From contig NW_024003752.1 in NCBI RefSeq assembly GCF_014805625.2, forward strand, positions 454,784-518,783: a stretch of 64,000 nt of DNA, read 5' to 3'. The notes below the pieces were generated by a model. The model saw nothing but the letters and a program-made list of their open reading frames with translations, was not told the DNA's origin and made no database searches. The position numbers and the translations under genes were made by a program. The DNA is from Glossina fuscipes. Taxonomy: Eukaryota; Arthropoda; Insecta; Diptera; Glossinidae. Shown here piece after piece: positions 45,905 to 58,119 of the stretch (the first letter of the stretch is position 1; every line of letters starts with the position of its first letter).

Positions 45905-47650
45905 AAAAACGCGACTACAAGACGCACGCAGAGTTGCCAAGTTCTTTATTCGATAAAGAAAACAAACTACATTTCTTAGGGGTTCTACTAGTCAACGAAC
46001 TTAGATAATATAAGCCTTCGCCCGTAGTTATTCTAGCACCAACTAACAGTTCATCCATTTCTATTTTTGACAAAAAACTCTTTAGCATTAATTTCGATCT
46101 ACTTCGAGAGTTCCCTTTTGCGTTAATAGTAGCTGATTTACCCCAACCCATAATTGGCGTAGACTTCTTATATGAAAACTTTTGACCGAGGCTCTCACTA
46201 ATTTACCTGTGAAAGCTGGACCAATTTTCCAATTTATTATTACCCAAACTATTCTCCGTGGGCAAGAAACCCAGTATCGTTAACGAATTCTCTCCTTTAT
46301 TTTCGGAACCAGACTACAACAAACCCATTAAACATTCGCCTGTCCATAGAGTAGCGGACTAGATGTGGATTTACGAAACGAAATTCGCGGAAAATGAATT
46401 TCGATTTTTGATTTAGTTGGGTATACGCACAATTTCCATATCCCTTTTTTGTTCGGCACTAAGTTTATAAAAAGAAACCCAACAACTGGCGACCATGTGG
46501 CGGTGCTCTTCATCCGCTTTATGAGGAAAAAACAGAGCTCTGACTTTTTTTCGAAAATATTATCAACTTCTTAGATGAAGCTTAGTGCATTCGATACGGA
46601 GCTAGTACCAATATTTGCTCGTATCAAAAATTATTAATACTTCTAAGAGTGAGGAGAATTTACAGTTTACACAGATCATAAGCTTCTAACAACAGCCCTT
46701 AAATGTGAAACAAAAAAAGACCTAGGCAATTTAACATTCATTTGACATCAGACGTATAATACATCCGAGACGTAGCGAATATAGTAGCCGACATTTTGTG
46801 ACACGCTTACGAAGTTAACGTTATCAGCGGAATTGGCTAGAACCTTAAAGCATTCAGGCTGAAACGAAAAGAAAGCTCCGAGTTAAGCCTAAAAGTCAAC
46901 CTGTAAATAACTCATTTAATTTAGGACTAATAAAGGTACAATTTATCAACTTTTAGGGTGACAACAATCACTCCTACCCTCAAGCTTTTCTTGCGAAAGA
47001 TAATATTCGAGAAACAATATAACATTTCTCATCCAGGAAAATAAGCTACCCGCAGATTAATTACTAAACGTTATTATTAGCCAAAGGTCATCAAAGATAT
47101 CAATCGTTCGCCATCGGAATGTATAAAATGACAAAAATCTAAAGAAAATAAACGCACCAACCCCCAATTAGTAAGATCCCCATTCCGAAAGATTGTGTCG
47201 AACACATAGTTTTTCACTCTAAAGTAGACTCCTATATACAAACTGTTGTAGATCGCTGTACACGTTGACCTGACACTATTCACCTTCACTTACAATCATT
47301 TCTACCTTCTTGAAAAACTGCATACGTATCGTTGGAGTCCCACTTACCATCACGACTGATGAAGCTCGACAATTCACATTTCAAACGTTCCCTTATTTGA
47401 AAAAATTTTGTGGTTCACCTAATAATACTAATACTTCCGCATATCATCCATAAGCAAATAGTATAGTTAAGCGGCTACACCGACAATTAAAACCAGCACT
47501 CATGGCTCGAGACGATGTTACGTACGATAAACTACCAATATATTCATAGGAGTCGCACCTAGTCTGCTATTATATGGTCAAACTATCGGATTACCAAATG
47601 ATTTGGTCAAATCCCAATACTCGCCTAAAGAACATCTTAACATCTTTTCT
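45905..47650 (+). pseudogene. Pol remnant (protease, RNase H, integrase) of the split gypsy element
   Basis: Protease: a leading ARRVAKFF-type entry near 45925, then LREFPFALIVADLPQPIIG near 46105-46165; the active 'DTGA' segment is not seen. RT is reduced to a short 'NKPIKHSPVHR' start near 46320. RNase H: EFTVYTDHKLLTTALK near 46657-46705, catalytic Asp kept. Integrase zinc-binding/core linker near 47020-47065 (NISHPGK, stop, ATRRLIT), and a C-terminal core block near 47445-47520 (HP, stop, ANSIVKRLHRQLKPALMA). Several deletions remove most of RT and the integrase catalytic core. Confidence 0.75.
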
Positions 47651-47659
47651 TCTTAGTTT

Positions 47660-50125
47660 ATTATAAAACAAAAATTTCTAAAATAGCGCGTATATAGTGA
47701 TTTTTTACTAGAATACGTTGTATAACAGTTATACTTCTATAACCTTATTAATTGTGCAGTACAACAATATAAAAGTTTAGGGATTGACTTCAAAGAGAGT
47801 AAAAATAGATAGCTGTTTCCATATTGCTGTAATTTCTGCATCACCCGCCAGCCATGAAACATTCTCAATCGATGCACATGGAACAAATAACATGTACTCT
47901 AGGACTGTTCTACTGTCTATCTATCTTATTCACACAACACTCCAAATTCTGATCTAACTATCTATTTAAAACACGACAAGAAGATTGCTGACCGTTGTTC
48001 GATGATATAGTTTGTGTCCTTTTTTGTTTAAGTTATTGCTAACCTGTTAAATAACATCAGCAACATAAACAGAGTTTTAAATTTTATTTTTTCTGATAAG
48101 CTGTCCGTCCGTCTCAAAAATCCTACCGTCAACCTGAAGAAATTTAATCATGCTTGAAATGTCTCTTTATCCGAAATTGATTCTGAATAATCTTCTGGTT
48201 TATCGAGAAAATAACGGCTGCGAAATAACAAGAACTCACTATTTAAAAATTTTAAAATGAGTGAATACGCACTCAAACGTATTCTGTAGTTCCGGTGTAA
48301 GAACAGACATAATTCTTCTTATGTAGCTTGATATTTCAGTTAGTGAACTAAACTTAAGTCAAAGAAGCCTACTAAAAATCATAATGTAAAGTCGATATTT
48401 GAGTAGAAAACTTGTCAACCAGCTTGGTTCATGTTAGCGTCTTCAGATATTTCTGCTATAATAACTTTTTTCGAATGAAAGTTACAATATTTTCTCTTAC
48501 ATTGTATATACTGAGGATGAAGTACTATTAAGTTCAAAGTTTTTTGAACTCTTCTTCTTAATGACTTCTCGAAAAACTGTGCAGTTGGTATCTGAATAGT
48601 CCTTGGCAAAAACTTTGAAAGTACTACTCACAATCCACCGCTTGATTTACTTTTAAATAGATTAACATATAGACGCTATTAAAAATGTTTAACTTTCATT
48701 ATCAAACGAGCATTTACTTTTGGCACTCCGTTCATATCTTTCATAAAACAAAAAAATTTTACCGAAGAGACGCCATATTTACAAAATCCTAAAGATCATA
48801 AGATATGTATCGATACCATCACAATTCTACGTAGCAGAATCTTACAAAGATAAACATAAATTAGTTGCTAGCAAAGTCATTCTTGATAAAATTATGGAGA
48901 TAAGAGTCTTATTCCGAGTTTGAATATATCAGTGGAGAAAATGAAACCGTTTGAAATGACTTAAGATAAGACTAAAGGCGTGTCTTTTCATTATATTAAG
49001 CTTATATTCATTGTATTATATGAATCGTTTCAATTGTCTTATATATGAATAGAGAAAATTATGCAAAGAACTTTCTACAAATATCTTGTCAATCAATGAG
49101 TAATATATGATTCTTAAGTGTAGTCTTTTTTCTCTAGTTGGTATATTCTGTACTCAAACACATAATGTATGTGGCCTCCCAAGGACCCGTTTTATTTGCT
49201 TACATTCCGTTAAAGAGTGATATATCATCAGATATGTTAACGGTCTCAATTGTTGTTGCCTCCATTTTACTTATTTTCCTTTCATTATTTCATTTATTTA
49301 AATTTTTTCATTTAATTTGTCAGCATAAAATATAATGTCTTCAATTTTTATTCTAAAATGCAGATTTGTCAATTTCGATTTTTCTTGCAATACATAAGGA
49401 CCTTTTATATTATGCTTGATCTAGCACATAGCTCTTATTTTGCATCCGATGTTATCTTAGCGATTCCAAAGTGTTTTGTTGTTTCTATTATGAAACGTGC
49501 AACATGGGCAACTGATTTCCCACTTAAACTATGCTTAAAGTTTGAAAAACTTCATCATTTGGCCTACTTGAAATGATTGCAAGATCGATAAGTGCTAATT
49601 CCACAAATGAGAGATGCAGGTCTTTTTAAAGTTGTTTCAAATAGTATATATTTGAATGCTTTTCATACGTTAAGGAAATTTGGTGGTTGTGGTTTAAGTC
49701 AATTCAGTGACTATGCAATATATTCCTTTGGTTGTCTTAACATTGCAAAGCTTCTTGGAACTTTTCTCCCTCTTTGCGAGCACCTCTTGTTCGCATTACT
49801 TATGTAATGCACGCACATGTACTCTACCTTAAATTCGTTAAAAATGCATTGGAAGATAAGTCAAATACGACTTTCACGCAAATTGTTGTGTAAAACAAAT
49901 AGAGAGAGCCGTCTATTTTTTGCTATGTTTTGGCTTCCGGACATGTTATTGTGATGACAATAAGCTTCAGGAATGACGTTTGGCAACCTGGGCCGCATCT
50001 TGCTTTTTTTATCCACGACTGTAAGAGGGGGTATAATCATTTTGTTTTTTTTTTCAAAATATATGTAAAATCCAAAAGGAATCTTCAGAGACGCTACAAA
50101 GTACATATATTCGTGATCAGCGTGA
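47660..50125. other. Unassigned intronic stretch
   Basis: AT-rich with many poly-T tracts. Open frames (49138-49335, 49358-49576, 49592-49807) have no motif I recognise. Confidence 0.4.
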
Positions 50126-50129
50126 AATT

Positions 50130-50440
50130 CTGCGTTGGCTTAGTCATGTTCATCCGTCTGTGTATCTGCGTGGTATGCGTTGTTGGCACTCCCCTTGTCG
50201 GAAAATGAAGATATCGACTTCGAATTTGGTTGAAACGTTAGAAGTTTCTGCACGCAGGTTGGTATTGACAATGGGTAGAGCAGAAGCGCGCAATAGAGCG
50301 TAAACCGAACGCAACTCATTTTTTTAACAAACATTGTTGGATGTTTGCTCTTTACTCGCAAATTATTAAAGTCTTTACTTTCGCTTTTTGCTCGGGAATT
50401 ATTAAAGATGAAAAACATCCGTCGTAACCGTGTGGTACTT
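50130..50440 (+). repeat. Dispersed repeat family, copy 6 (core module)
   Basis: Contains 'gaagatatcgacttcgaatttggttgaaacgttagaagttt' then 'ctgcacgcaggttggtattg', the best-preserved copy of the core. The preceding 'atccgtctgtgtatctg' parallels copy 2. Orientation as copy 2. Confidence 0.65.
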
Positions 50441-50449
50441 TGTTTAAAG

Positions 50450-53400
50450 TTACAAGTGATTAAATTCTGTTCTTATACCCACCACTGCATTTTCATTGCT
50501 TTGAGGTTTTATGCTTATTTATCGTAAGCAAACAAGACAGAATGTTTAAGACTATTTTGTACATTCCTCAAATGAAGACATTTTAGACACCTAAAAATAA
50601 GTTAATATTAAAATAAATATGGACACCGCGATTATTTTTTTTAATAATACTACCGATACGGGTATCAACTAAAACATCTTGGAGACTAGAATGCGAAAAC
50701 CATAGTGGAAGGTATGCGAGATTCGGAAAGTTTTCCCTTTTATAGTAATGAATTTTTAACAATTCATATTCGTAGTTGTTGTAATATCAGTGAAATAAAT
50801 CAGATAGAAATACATAAATACTATATAAACTAAAAATACTGCTACTAGCAGTAGTGAATGGTTTAAATTATATCAGGAAATAGTTTAATTATATCAAGAA
50901 ATGCTTATTGTTCTCTTTGCTTGTGTGCAAAATGAAAATATCTCATTTTTGTTTATAAGTAACCTTCGTTTTTGGTTCGGACACTTTTATGCTTACGAAA
51001 AGGTGGCTAATTTGTCGTTTCTTCTCGTAATTGGTTTCTTTAATCCTTTTTTAGACAATGCTACTGCAGGTAATACATAATTCACTTTAATTTCTTTTTT
51101 ATAACAACAGGTCAAATGAGTTGATTATCTTATGTTACTACGAGCTACCAAATTGCAGATTTAGTTGCTTTTTCTTTGTTTTATTCCCCATTTTCTACAA
51201 AAACTGCTTCAAGCCCAATTTCGGGTGTCAAAAATTAAAATTCACCTACCTTAAACATTAACGATAACGATAGCGTTAGCAATTCCATTGCCGATAGCTC
51301 CGGGCGGTGCTTCCCTGTGTGTGCATGTTAGGAAGGCTTCATTTATTTCATTAAGTAAGTTGGACTATTTTACGCAGGTTGCTATAGATTGCAATGTGCT
51401 TACACTCTGTGTATACAGTCCTTGATCAGAGATTTAGTTCCCAAAAGCGGAACAGCTGCGGTGGTGCCTTTCTCCTTTTGAATTATTCTTTCGACGTTAG
51501 AGATTATGACATGCTCGTAATAAATGAACCTTAATACAATTTGCAGCAATAACCGAACTTGACATCTTAATTTCACTAAGGGAGAATCCGGAATCCGTTT
51601 TAGAAGTATTGAATGTTTATGCGCGCTAAATATTAGCCCACATATTAAAGGCTATGAATTGTGTTTCCAAATTCTTACCAAAAGTTTCTATCGACTCTTG
51701 GAATTGCATGTTTGTAATAACGATAATTTCTTCTACATGCTTTCTACTTTTAATAGATACGCGTTTTTACTCACTTTCTTGCTTTGTAGATATTGTTTCT
51801 TTGTGACTTTTAATATTTCAAATTTCTTTCGTCAAAGTATCGTTCAATCTTTCCTCTTCATCATTATTTAAACTGGTTTCCTTTGTAATGAGCAACGCTG
51901 TTTTTCCATCTGGTATCAAACATCCTATCACCCGCGTTGCAGCTGATTGATTTTGTCAGACCGATAGTAATACCAAGACCCTCGCGTTCAATATTATCTC
52001 AATGCTCTTAGAGTTGTAACAGAGTGACACAGCTCAACGGAATATTTCTACTAATAGCATAAACCCCAACCCATTTTACTGTGGCCTTCAGCATATAATG
52101 CAACATTGAGTGAGCCGTATTCTCCAATTCTTTTTATATGCTTTGTTCCTATTCTTATGTTTGCGAAAGGCTCAATAAACGCAAAGTTACGCTGCGCTTC
52201 TGACGAGCTCGTGCACAAGGCTGTTATGGGCTTTATTTTCTTAAAGCACCCTTTTTGTGGACACCCAATACTTAGTTATGATTTTCTGATTAAGATTGAT
52301 ATTTTAATCTTAGATTTTCAAACTGCTATTAAGCGTCACTTAATTCGTTTCGCTTTTATACACGCTCCAATGGGACTTTTGATGATGATTGCATAATATA
52401 TAAAAATTTGCAAAAATGTGTTTTGCAAAATAGAATTAAGTTTTGTCTTACATTTGTCTTGATGTGCCGAGAGGGTTTGTACAATTGAGTTCGATTTCGT
52501 CATACTCGAAAAAGGCTACTAATATCTTTCAATCCACATTTCTCAAAAAGCTCTAAGATATCATTATTGCGTACCATTTTATTAACTATGGGAATATCTT
52601 AATGCTGACTTTTGGCATTAACATTGCCTTCTGTAAATCGCAATTATTGCTTAATATTATAATTACAATTAACAAATTTTCTTTTCACCAAAAAGGGACA
52701 AAACTTTAATCAGGCTTTCCAAATCCAATACTGTTGTTATTTTTTTTTTTTTTTTTTTTCATTTTGACCAAGAGACTTTTTTTTTTTTTTACATCAGTTA
52801 AGAACTTTGTTCCGAAGTGTTTCTTTAGAAACCCTTATATATATATAAGCGAATCGTCGACCACAAAATCTATCGGATTTCAATTTATGCTACATACATA
52901 CAAACGGTTGCTTAATACACTGAAATTTCTCCGGGTTTTAAAGATTCTTGATGATTCAAAACAGTAATCGTAAGATCGCTATTGCTAAAAAAGGTTTTCT
53001 CAAATTTGTATCGTCTCCTTCATTTTGTACGTTTTCGGTTTTTACATTTTGCGTGATCTTGGAATTCAGAATTTTATATTTCACGCTTTGCAAGTGAAGA
53101 TTGTAAAATGATCTCCACAACAAAAAATATTGATTTTCTCCTCGAAATCAGTTTCATCATTTTATAAAAACCAGCTCAATATTTAAAATTATATACTTCA
53201 TTAATTTTGAATTTTAACAAGAACTACCGAAACTTAAGTTAACTGATCTAACTATGAACTGGTTCAGGTCATCTTATTATTTTAAGACGTTAGGAAAAAG
53301 TACCGAAATTCTATATATCATAAAAAAGCTTTTCAAAAAAACATTATGGATAACCTTGTAGCTCAAAATACGACACGTTGACGGTTTTTAAATTGTCCCA

Positions 53401-54250
53401 TATTATTCTTAACTGATAACTTATGCTCAATTTTTATTCCAAACCTAGTGATGCTCTCTTAACAAACTGAGCTGAAAGCATTTTGAGACAAGCATCCGCT
53501 AGAAAGACAACGGACAAGTTATGTGCTTGTCATCCAAAAACAAACCTGCCCTTGTACACTTACGCCAATCACCATTAATGATTTGCGGAAATATTCTTGT
53601 TTCAAACAGTTTACAAACTGTTTAATTGAGCAAACAATATTCAGAGTGTCTAAGGTAATCTTCATCATATGTTTAGCGGTCATATTAAAACAAATCAATC
53701 AAAGTGTAATTTTGAAGCGCGATAAGCCCCGTCAGGAAATTGTATTTCAGCCAAATTCTAATGCGTGTGTTCAAAGTTTATCATTTAAGAATGTAATCTG
53801 TGGAGTCGTTTATGTGCCTAGTTTTGCAAATAGAAAGTTGTCACTGTTAGCATTCGTATATAAGAAGAGTGCGCTAAAACTTCGTCCATATTGTAAAATG
53901 AACATTACGTCGACGATATTCTCTGAGATAACTTTGCCCCAAACAAGATGCTTGGAGTACAAAAGCAATCGATATAGGTTTTAAATTTACACAGACTCCC
54001 ATCAAGGAAAATAATTCCAAATAATACCCTCATCTCGTATTATCAGAAAAACGTTGGGAATTCATTACAACGCACGTTTGGATAATTTTAATTTCAAGCA
54101 CGACCTATTACCACTATTTAGAGGATTCACGCTAAAATATTTGATCCAGCTGGATGGCTGCATACAGTTATTATTTAATGGAAATTATAAATGTAAATGT
54201 AATGTAATGACATAATTAAAGTAAATTTGAGCCAGATGAAAAAAAATTTT
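50450..54250. other. Unassigned intronic stretch
   Basis: AT-rich, with a long poly-T run at 52738-52785. The 153-codon frame at 53523-53984 is the longest here, but it has no recognised domain, irregular composition and no splice or promoter context. I leave it unassigned. Confidence 0.4.
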
Positions 54251-54900
54251 ATTTGGCCATGCCCTAATACCAGTTCACCGAAAGCCGTTCAGGAAGCAGT
54301 ATATAAGGACTGGAGGTAAAACCGAGCAATCATCAGAAAAATTAAATAACGAAAGAAGAAGAATTCGCGTAGTACTCTGGTAAGCGGGAAAAAAGCGACG
54401 TCAGAACGCACATAATTAAGAAAAATGAAAATAACGGCACTAAACATACCTAGCACCCGAGCGACGTGAGAGGAACCACTCGCCACGCCAAAGATGCGGT
54501 ATGGATGATTATAAATCTATCGAGTGCAAAAATGAAATTCGATAATTATACGCAGTTGTAATAAATCTAACGTAGTGTATATTAGAGACCGCAAATCAAA
54601 ACTTTTAATGAACTCCTTCCAAATAAATCTAGGAAGGAGCAAAGAACATGACAACTTGATAACGTAAACAAAAGCTAAAGAAAATGTTAATACGTTTTTA
54701 TAAAACATGCTACACAAAGCTAAAAATGGTCACATTGTAAACGAAAACAATAAACAAGTCTGATGAAGGAAACGAAAACGGTGAAAGCGGCAGGAATAGT
54801 GACTTTTAACCGTTCACTGTTCAGCTGTGTTACTTTTCTTTAATAAATGTACAGCCTCGGCGTGCAGAGATTTTTATATGGAATATTTGTGTACTTAAAA
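54250..54900 (+). repeat. Possible solo LTR
   Basis: 'agcagtatataaggactgg' near 54294 looks like a TATA element. About 540 bases later 'tttctttaataaatgtacag' (54836-54855) looks like a poly(A) signal, followed by 'cctcggcgtgcagag'. This spacing and order would suit an LTR of about 650 bases. No second copy is visible in the window and no gag/pol is adjacent, so it would be a solo LTR or 5' LTR of a lost element. Tentative. Confidence 0.25.
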
Positions 54901-56330
54901 ATGAAAAATTTCTTACAGATTTCGAAGAAGGTGAAGAAAAAATTATTATTGGCATAAGGATGATATCGCTATATTAATCAGAGCGAAATTAATGAGTCGT
55001 GCTGACGGTAGCGTCTTGATAAAGTAACGCACATCGACCAATTTAGTAGAGGCCCTTACTAATTGGAATTTAGGCTTTATGACTAGGTGGCTACGCAAAT
55101 CAAATGGGGAGTTAACTCCATTTAGAAGTAAAGCAATATCATTGACGCAACCAACGCATTCTTAATTAACCTTTGCAGAACGTGTTGAGTAAGCAACACA
55201 CCAAGTGTTCTTATTGAAAGTTCTTTGCCTAAAATGGTACTAAATACAAGTAGCACGTTGCTCAGTAGCCTGGATACTGCGTTGCACCTGCTAAAATGAT
55301 GTATGTCGAAATAAGTGCAGAAAGTACTGTAAAGTAAACATCTTCTGTAGTTTAAAACCTATATATAGGGGTTTTTAAAGTATTTTTGGCTAATATCTTG
55401 CTATAATGTCAGTTAATGTGGTAAGTGGATCCATGAACTGAAGAACACGACATCTTTAAAAAAACGAAAAGCAAATACATGGTCTAAGTGTATACATGAT
55501 TTATATTTAACGACCTTAGTAACTCAGATTAATGCGATAAAAAAATATATATAAATAAACACGATATTTGAAAAACTTAGCGTCGCAGACATTACACACA
55601 ACAGAAGAAAGGGGTTAGTACTAATTATGAAGATAATTAACTCAAATATGCTAATATACTTTATGTTAGCATAACCATATATTCAAAAGCCGTTTCAATT
55701 CAATCTCAACTCATCTCTCCCTTCTATTGATAAATCATCAACAAACTAATATTAGTAAATGCTTGATTGATGCGTTTAATATATCACCCAATGTAGGGTG
55801 ATGTGGTGTAATTGCAGGTCTGATATCAACTGACCTGGTAGTTAAGAAGGGTGATTTCAGTTGAATGAAATTGGCTGTGAGGTTCTAGAGTAATTTAAAT
55901 GTAAATATATATATAAGAAAACTAATGCAGGTGAAGGGTGGTCATCTTAGAAGGCTAAGATCTCAGAATTAGCTTGTGATTTAAGAGATGTCAAAGTAAG
56001 TTAAATTTCTTTTGAATACCAACTTCGAGACCCAGCTGCTTCACAGCTTATTTGCATCGCTACCAGTGTGAAGTCGCTCCCCACTGTCCTATTTGCATCT
56101 GTTCTACAATGTAGATAATGTAGAAAATGTGTTTTCTGCGGAAATCGGTTTATGGGATGACGCTAAAGGAATATTAGAGCGGGAATAAGAACATATTCCC
56201 GACATATATATCGAGCACTATGCTACTGTCGCCAGAAAAGTTTAGTTTTAAGTTAACAGTTTTAATTAAGACCTGCTAGCAAACAATGTATGAAATGATC
56301 ATTTATATAGTTAAATTATCACATTTTTTT
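54900..56330. other. Unassigned intronic stretch
   Basis: No gene, RNA or recognised repeat. Confidence 0.4.
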
Positions 56331-56336
56331 TATTAC

Positions 56337-56525
56337 CTTTTTGGCTGGCTTCGTGGACCCATTTGACTGAACGTTTCTTCCGATTGCAATACATAAATTG
56401 TCCTTTCGATTTTTGGTTACTAATATCACCCAAGGACTGCGATATTCTGCGCGCAAGTTCGATTTGATCTTCCACTGTAGGATGCAACAGAGGACAGTAA
56501 AATGCGGACGACCCATAGAGCTTTC
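56337..56525 (-). CDS. SYNPO2-like gene, exon 2 (first conserved basic motif)
   Basis: A 189-base exon (2 + 62 codons + 1) with a strong polypyrimidine tract (56580-56530 on the minus strand), acceptor 'tgtgcatag' (AG at 56527-56526) and donor AAG|GTAATA (GT at 56336-56335). The peptide contains EDQIELARRISQSLGDISNQ, then KSKGQFMYCNRKKRSVKWVH. The 'SKG-x-M(F/Y)-x-[KR]-[KR]RR' pattern matches, from memory, the conserved basic segment of synaptopodin-2/CHAP, a Z-disc and actin-associated protein of muscle. Its last base starts the Gly codon completed by exon 3, extending the motif into KGAELFAKRRK. Frames that overlap it on the same strand are shadows. Confidence 0.88.
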
Positions 56526-56529
56526 CTAT

Positions 56530-58010
56530 GCACATTGAAAGATAAAAGAGAAAAATGAAAAGAAAGAAAAAAAAAGGGGTGTGGGGGGGAGAGCCAAAAG
56601 GCAGAACGTTAGATTCAAATAAAAAAAATTACTTCTGATCTTAACAAAATACAAAAGGCCAATACATTTGCAAATGCTAGTTACTTTGTCACGTTCGTTC
56701 CTAAGAATACATAATGGAAAATTTTTGCAGCGTTTTCCCGACGAATAGACTTAGAGTTACGAAACTTCCATAATTAATTAAGGCAAAAAAATAACCAAAA
56801 ATTCTGAGGAAATTTGCTAAGTATTACCACATGGCATCAACTAAGCCTGAGGTTTGTGAAAAATTTCTTAAAATTCGTAGTAAAAATGCTTTACCAAAAT
56901 AGGTAGCGCTCGTATGCTCGTTTCTACTCTAAAAAATTTCACTGCTTAGAAGGCGTCTCGTTCTAGTCAAGCAATTATAAAGTCGGTGATATTATTCAAA
57001 AACTTGAGGACGACTAGATCAATTTATCTTGTACGCTGTTAATGCTTTGGAACGGTTGGAAGAAAATCGTGCGTGATGAGTTGCTCAAATTTGGCTGCAC
57101 CACTAATTCCACTTTCTAGTGACAACAACCAAGGTGATTAGGAAGCGCGATTGATATGAAGTGTGCAGAATTTTTAGTAGAAAAGATGTCGCCTACCATC
57201 ACGGTAATGAATATTAATGATACGGTCAAAATTAAGAGAGGCTGGCTGAAAAGATGATGTTTGTTTTGGTCTCTACACTCTGGTAAAGGCGTAAATCTTA
57301 CTTCTAAAAAGGCCTGTAAAAATGACTATTCTGTTTCTGCTTTGTTTTTGTTCATGAAGTTCTATAGTGAAGAAAAATTACAAAAAGTTATGGGTCAATA
57401 TGGCCCACATACTGTTCATTAAAGCTCTTATAAGGTCCATAACAAAAATATTTGTTTGAATATCCCGACAACATTTTTCTTGGCTCAAGATCAGCTTAAT
57501 ACGATACGTTTTAGTAACTGATATTATATCGAATGCCTATGGATATTCATTTAAGCAATACGAACACAGCACGTGTTGTGCCCTAAATTGCAAAGCTAAT
57601 CTAAAATAACTGCAATGTCTCGCATTAAAATTTTTAGACTATGAAGCTTCTTCAAAACTTGAGTCCCCAACTCTTAATTTTAGCACCATCAATAGTAAGT
57701 AACTTTCTTTGGAAAGTGATATAATTGGTAAGAACTTCAACGCAGTGAAACTAACCAAACAAAAAAAAAAAATGATCGGTGAATATTTCATTACGTCAAA
57801 AAGAAGCGAGAGATATTTTAGCAGATCCTGAACTTAATTAGAAACAAATTCTGTTAAATAAAAAGTCCAGTTTACAGTTTTGGCAGATTTTTATCTAATT
57901 ATGACCACCAGTTTGTTATGATGAAAGCGTTCGCTTTTAAAGCAAACCTCTTGCATTAGTATTTAGCTTTTTAAATAAAATTAAAAACATCTTAAACTTG
58001 AGTTTGATTT
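56530..58010 (-). other. Intron between exons 1 and 2, downstream part
   Basis: No exon supported. A G-rich run 'ggggtgtggggggagag' lies near 56576. Nothing else recognised. Confidence 0.4.
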
Positions 58011-58015
58011 CTGAC

Positions 58016-58110
58016 TTATTATTATTATTAATTTAGCCAGAAGCTAAATTCTAAAACTAAAGTCTTACAGCAGTAGCATCTAAGGCATAATTAAAAATTT
58101 CATTTAAATC
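58016..58110 (-). mobile_element. 3' end of an I-type LINE or related SINE, 5' truncated
   Basis: In reverse complement: 'tgccttagatgctactgctgtaagactttagtttt...ttctggctaaattaataataataa'. This parallels the tail of the element at 22799-22888 ('gccttagctgctagtgct...ctctggcgaaattaataataataa') and, more distantly, the LINE end at 20940-21037. It ends in a (TAA)n tail (58016-58033 on the plus strand). No B box is visible upstream, so it is a short truncated copy. Confidence 0.6.
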
Positions 58111-58119
58111 AGATGAAGT

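Larger units (their letters stand above)
40545..47650 (+). mobile_element. Ty3/gypsy element (Osvaldo-like Gag-Pol layout), split by a CR1-like LINE
   Basis: Plus-strand pieces lie on both sides of the minus-strand LINE at 41.32-45.9 kb. On the left is Gag. On the right are protease (45.9-46.18 kb, LIVADLPQPIIGVDFLYEN), RNase H (about 46.65-46.71 kb, FTVYTDHKLLTTALK) and integrase (46.96-47.64 kb). The integrase shows NISHPGK...TRRLIT and later ANSIVKRLHRQLKPALMARD. The order and orientation fit a single element whose gag-protease boundary received the LINE. RT is largely deleted. Frames are broken throughout. LTRs are not recognised; the region 38.15-40.5 kb could contain the 5' one. Confidence 0.75.
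15548..56336 (-). other. 40.8-kb intron of the SYNPO2-like gene, filled with transposable elements
   Basis: The donor is AAG|GTAATA at 56337/56336 and the acceptor AG is at 15549-15548. Both flanking exons break a glycine codon after its first base. The interval contains two mariners, two I-clade LINEs, a CR1-like LINE, three gypsy remnants, tandem repeats and no other exon I could support. Alternatively spliced small exons cannot be excluded by eye. Confidence 0.75.

Noticed and set aside
46480..46500. 'aactggcgaccatgtgg' as a second primer-binding site
   Set aside because: It lies between protease and RNase H pieces of Pol and no LTR end precedes it.
56319..56516. Second minus-strand frame over exon 2
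   Set aside because: A shadow of the exon in a different frame. It lacks the conserved basic motif and does not match the phases of neighbouring exons.
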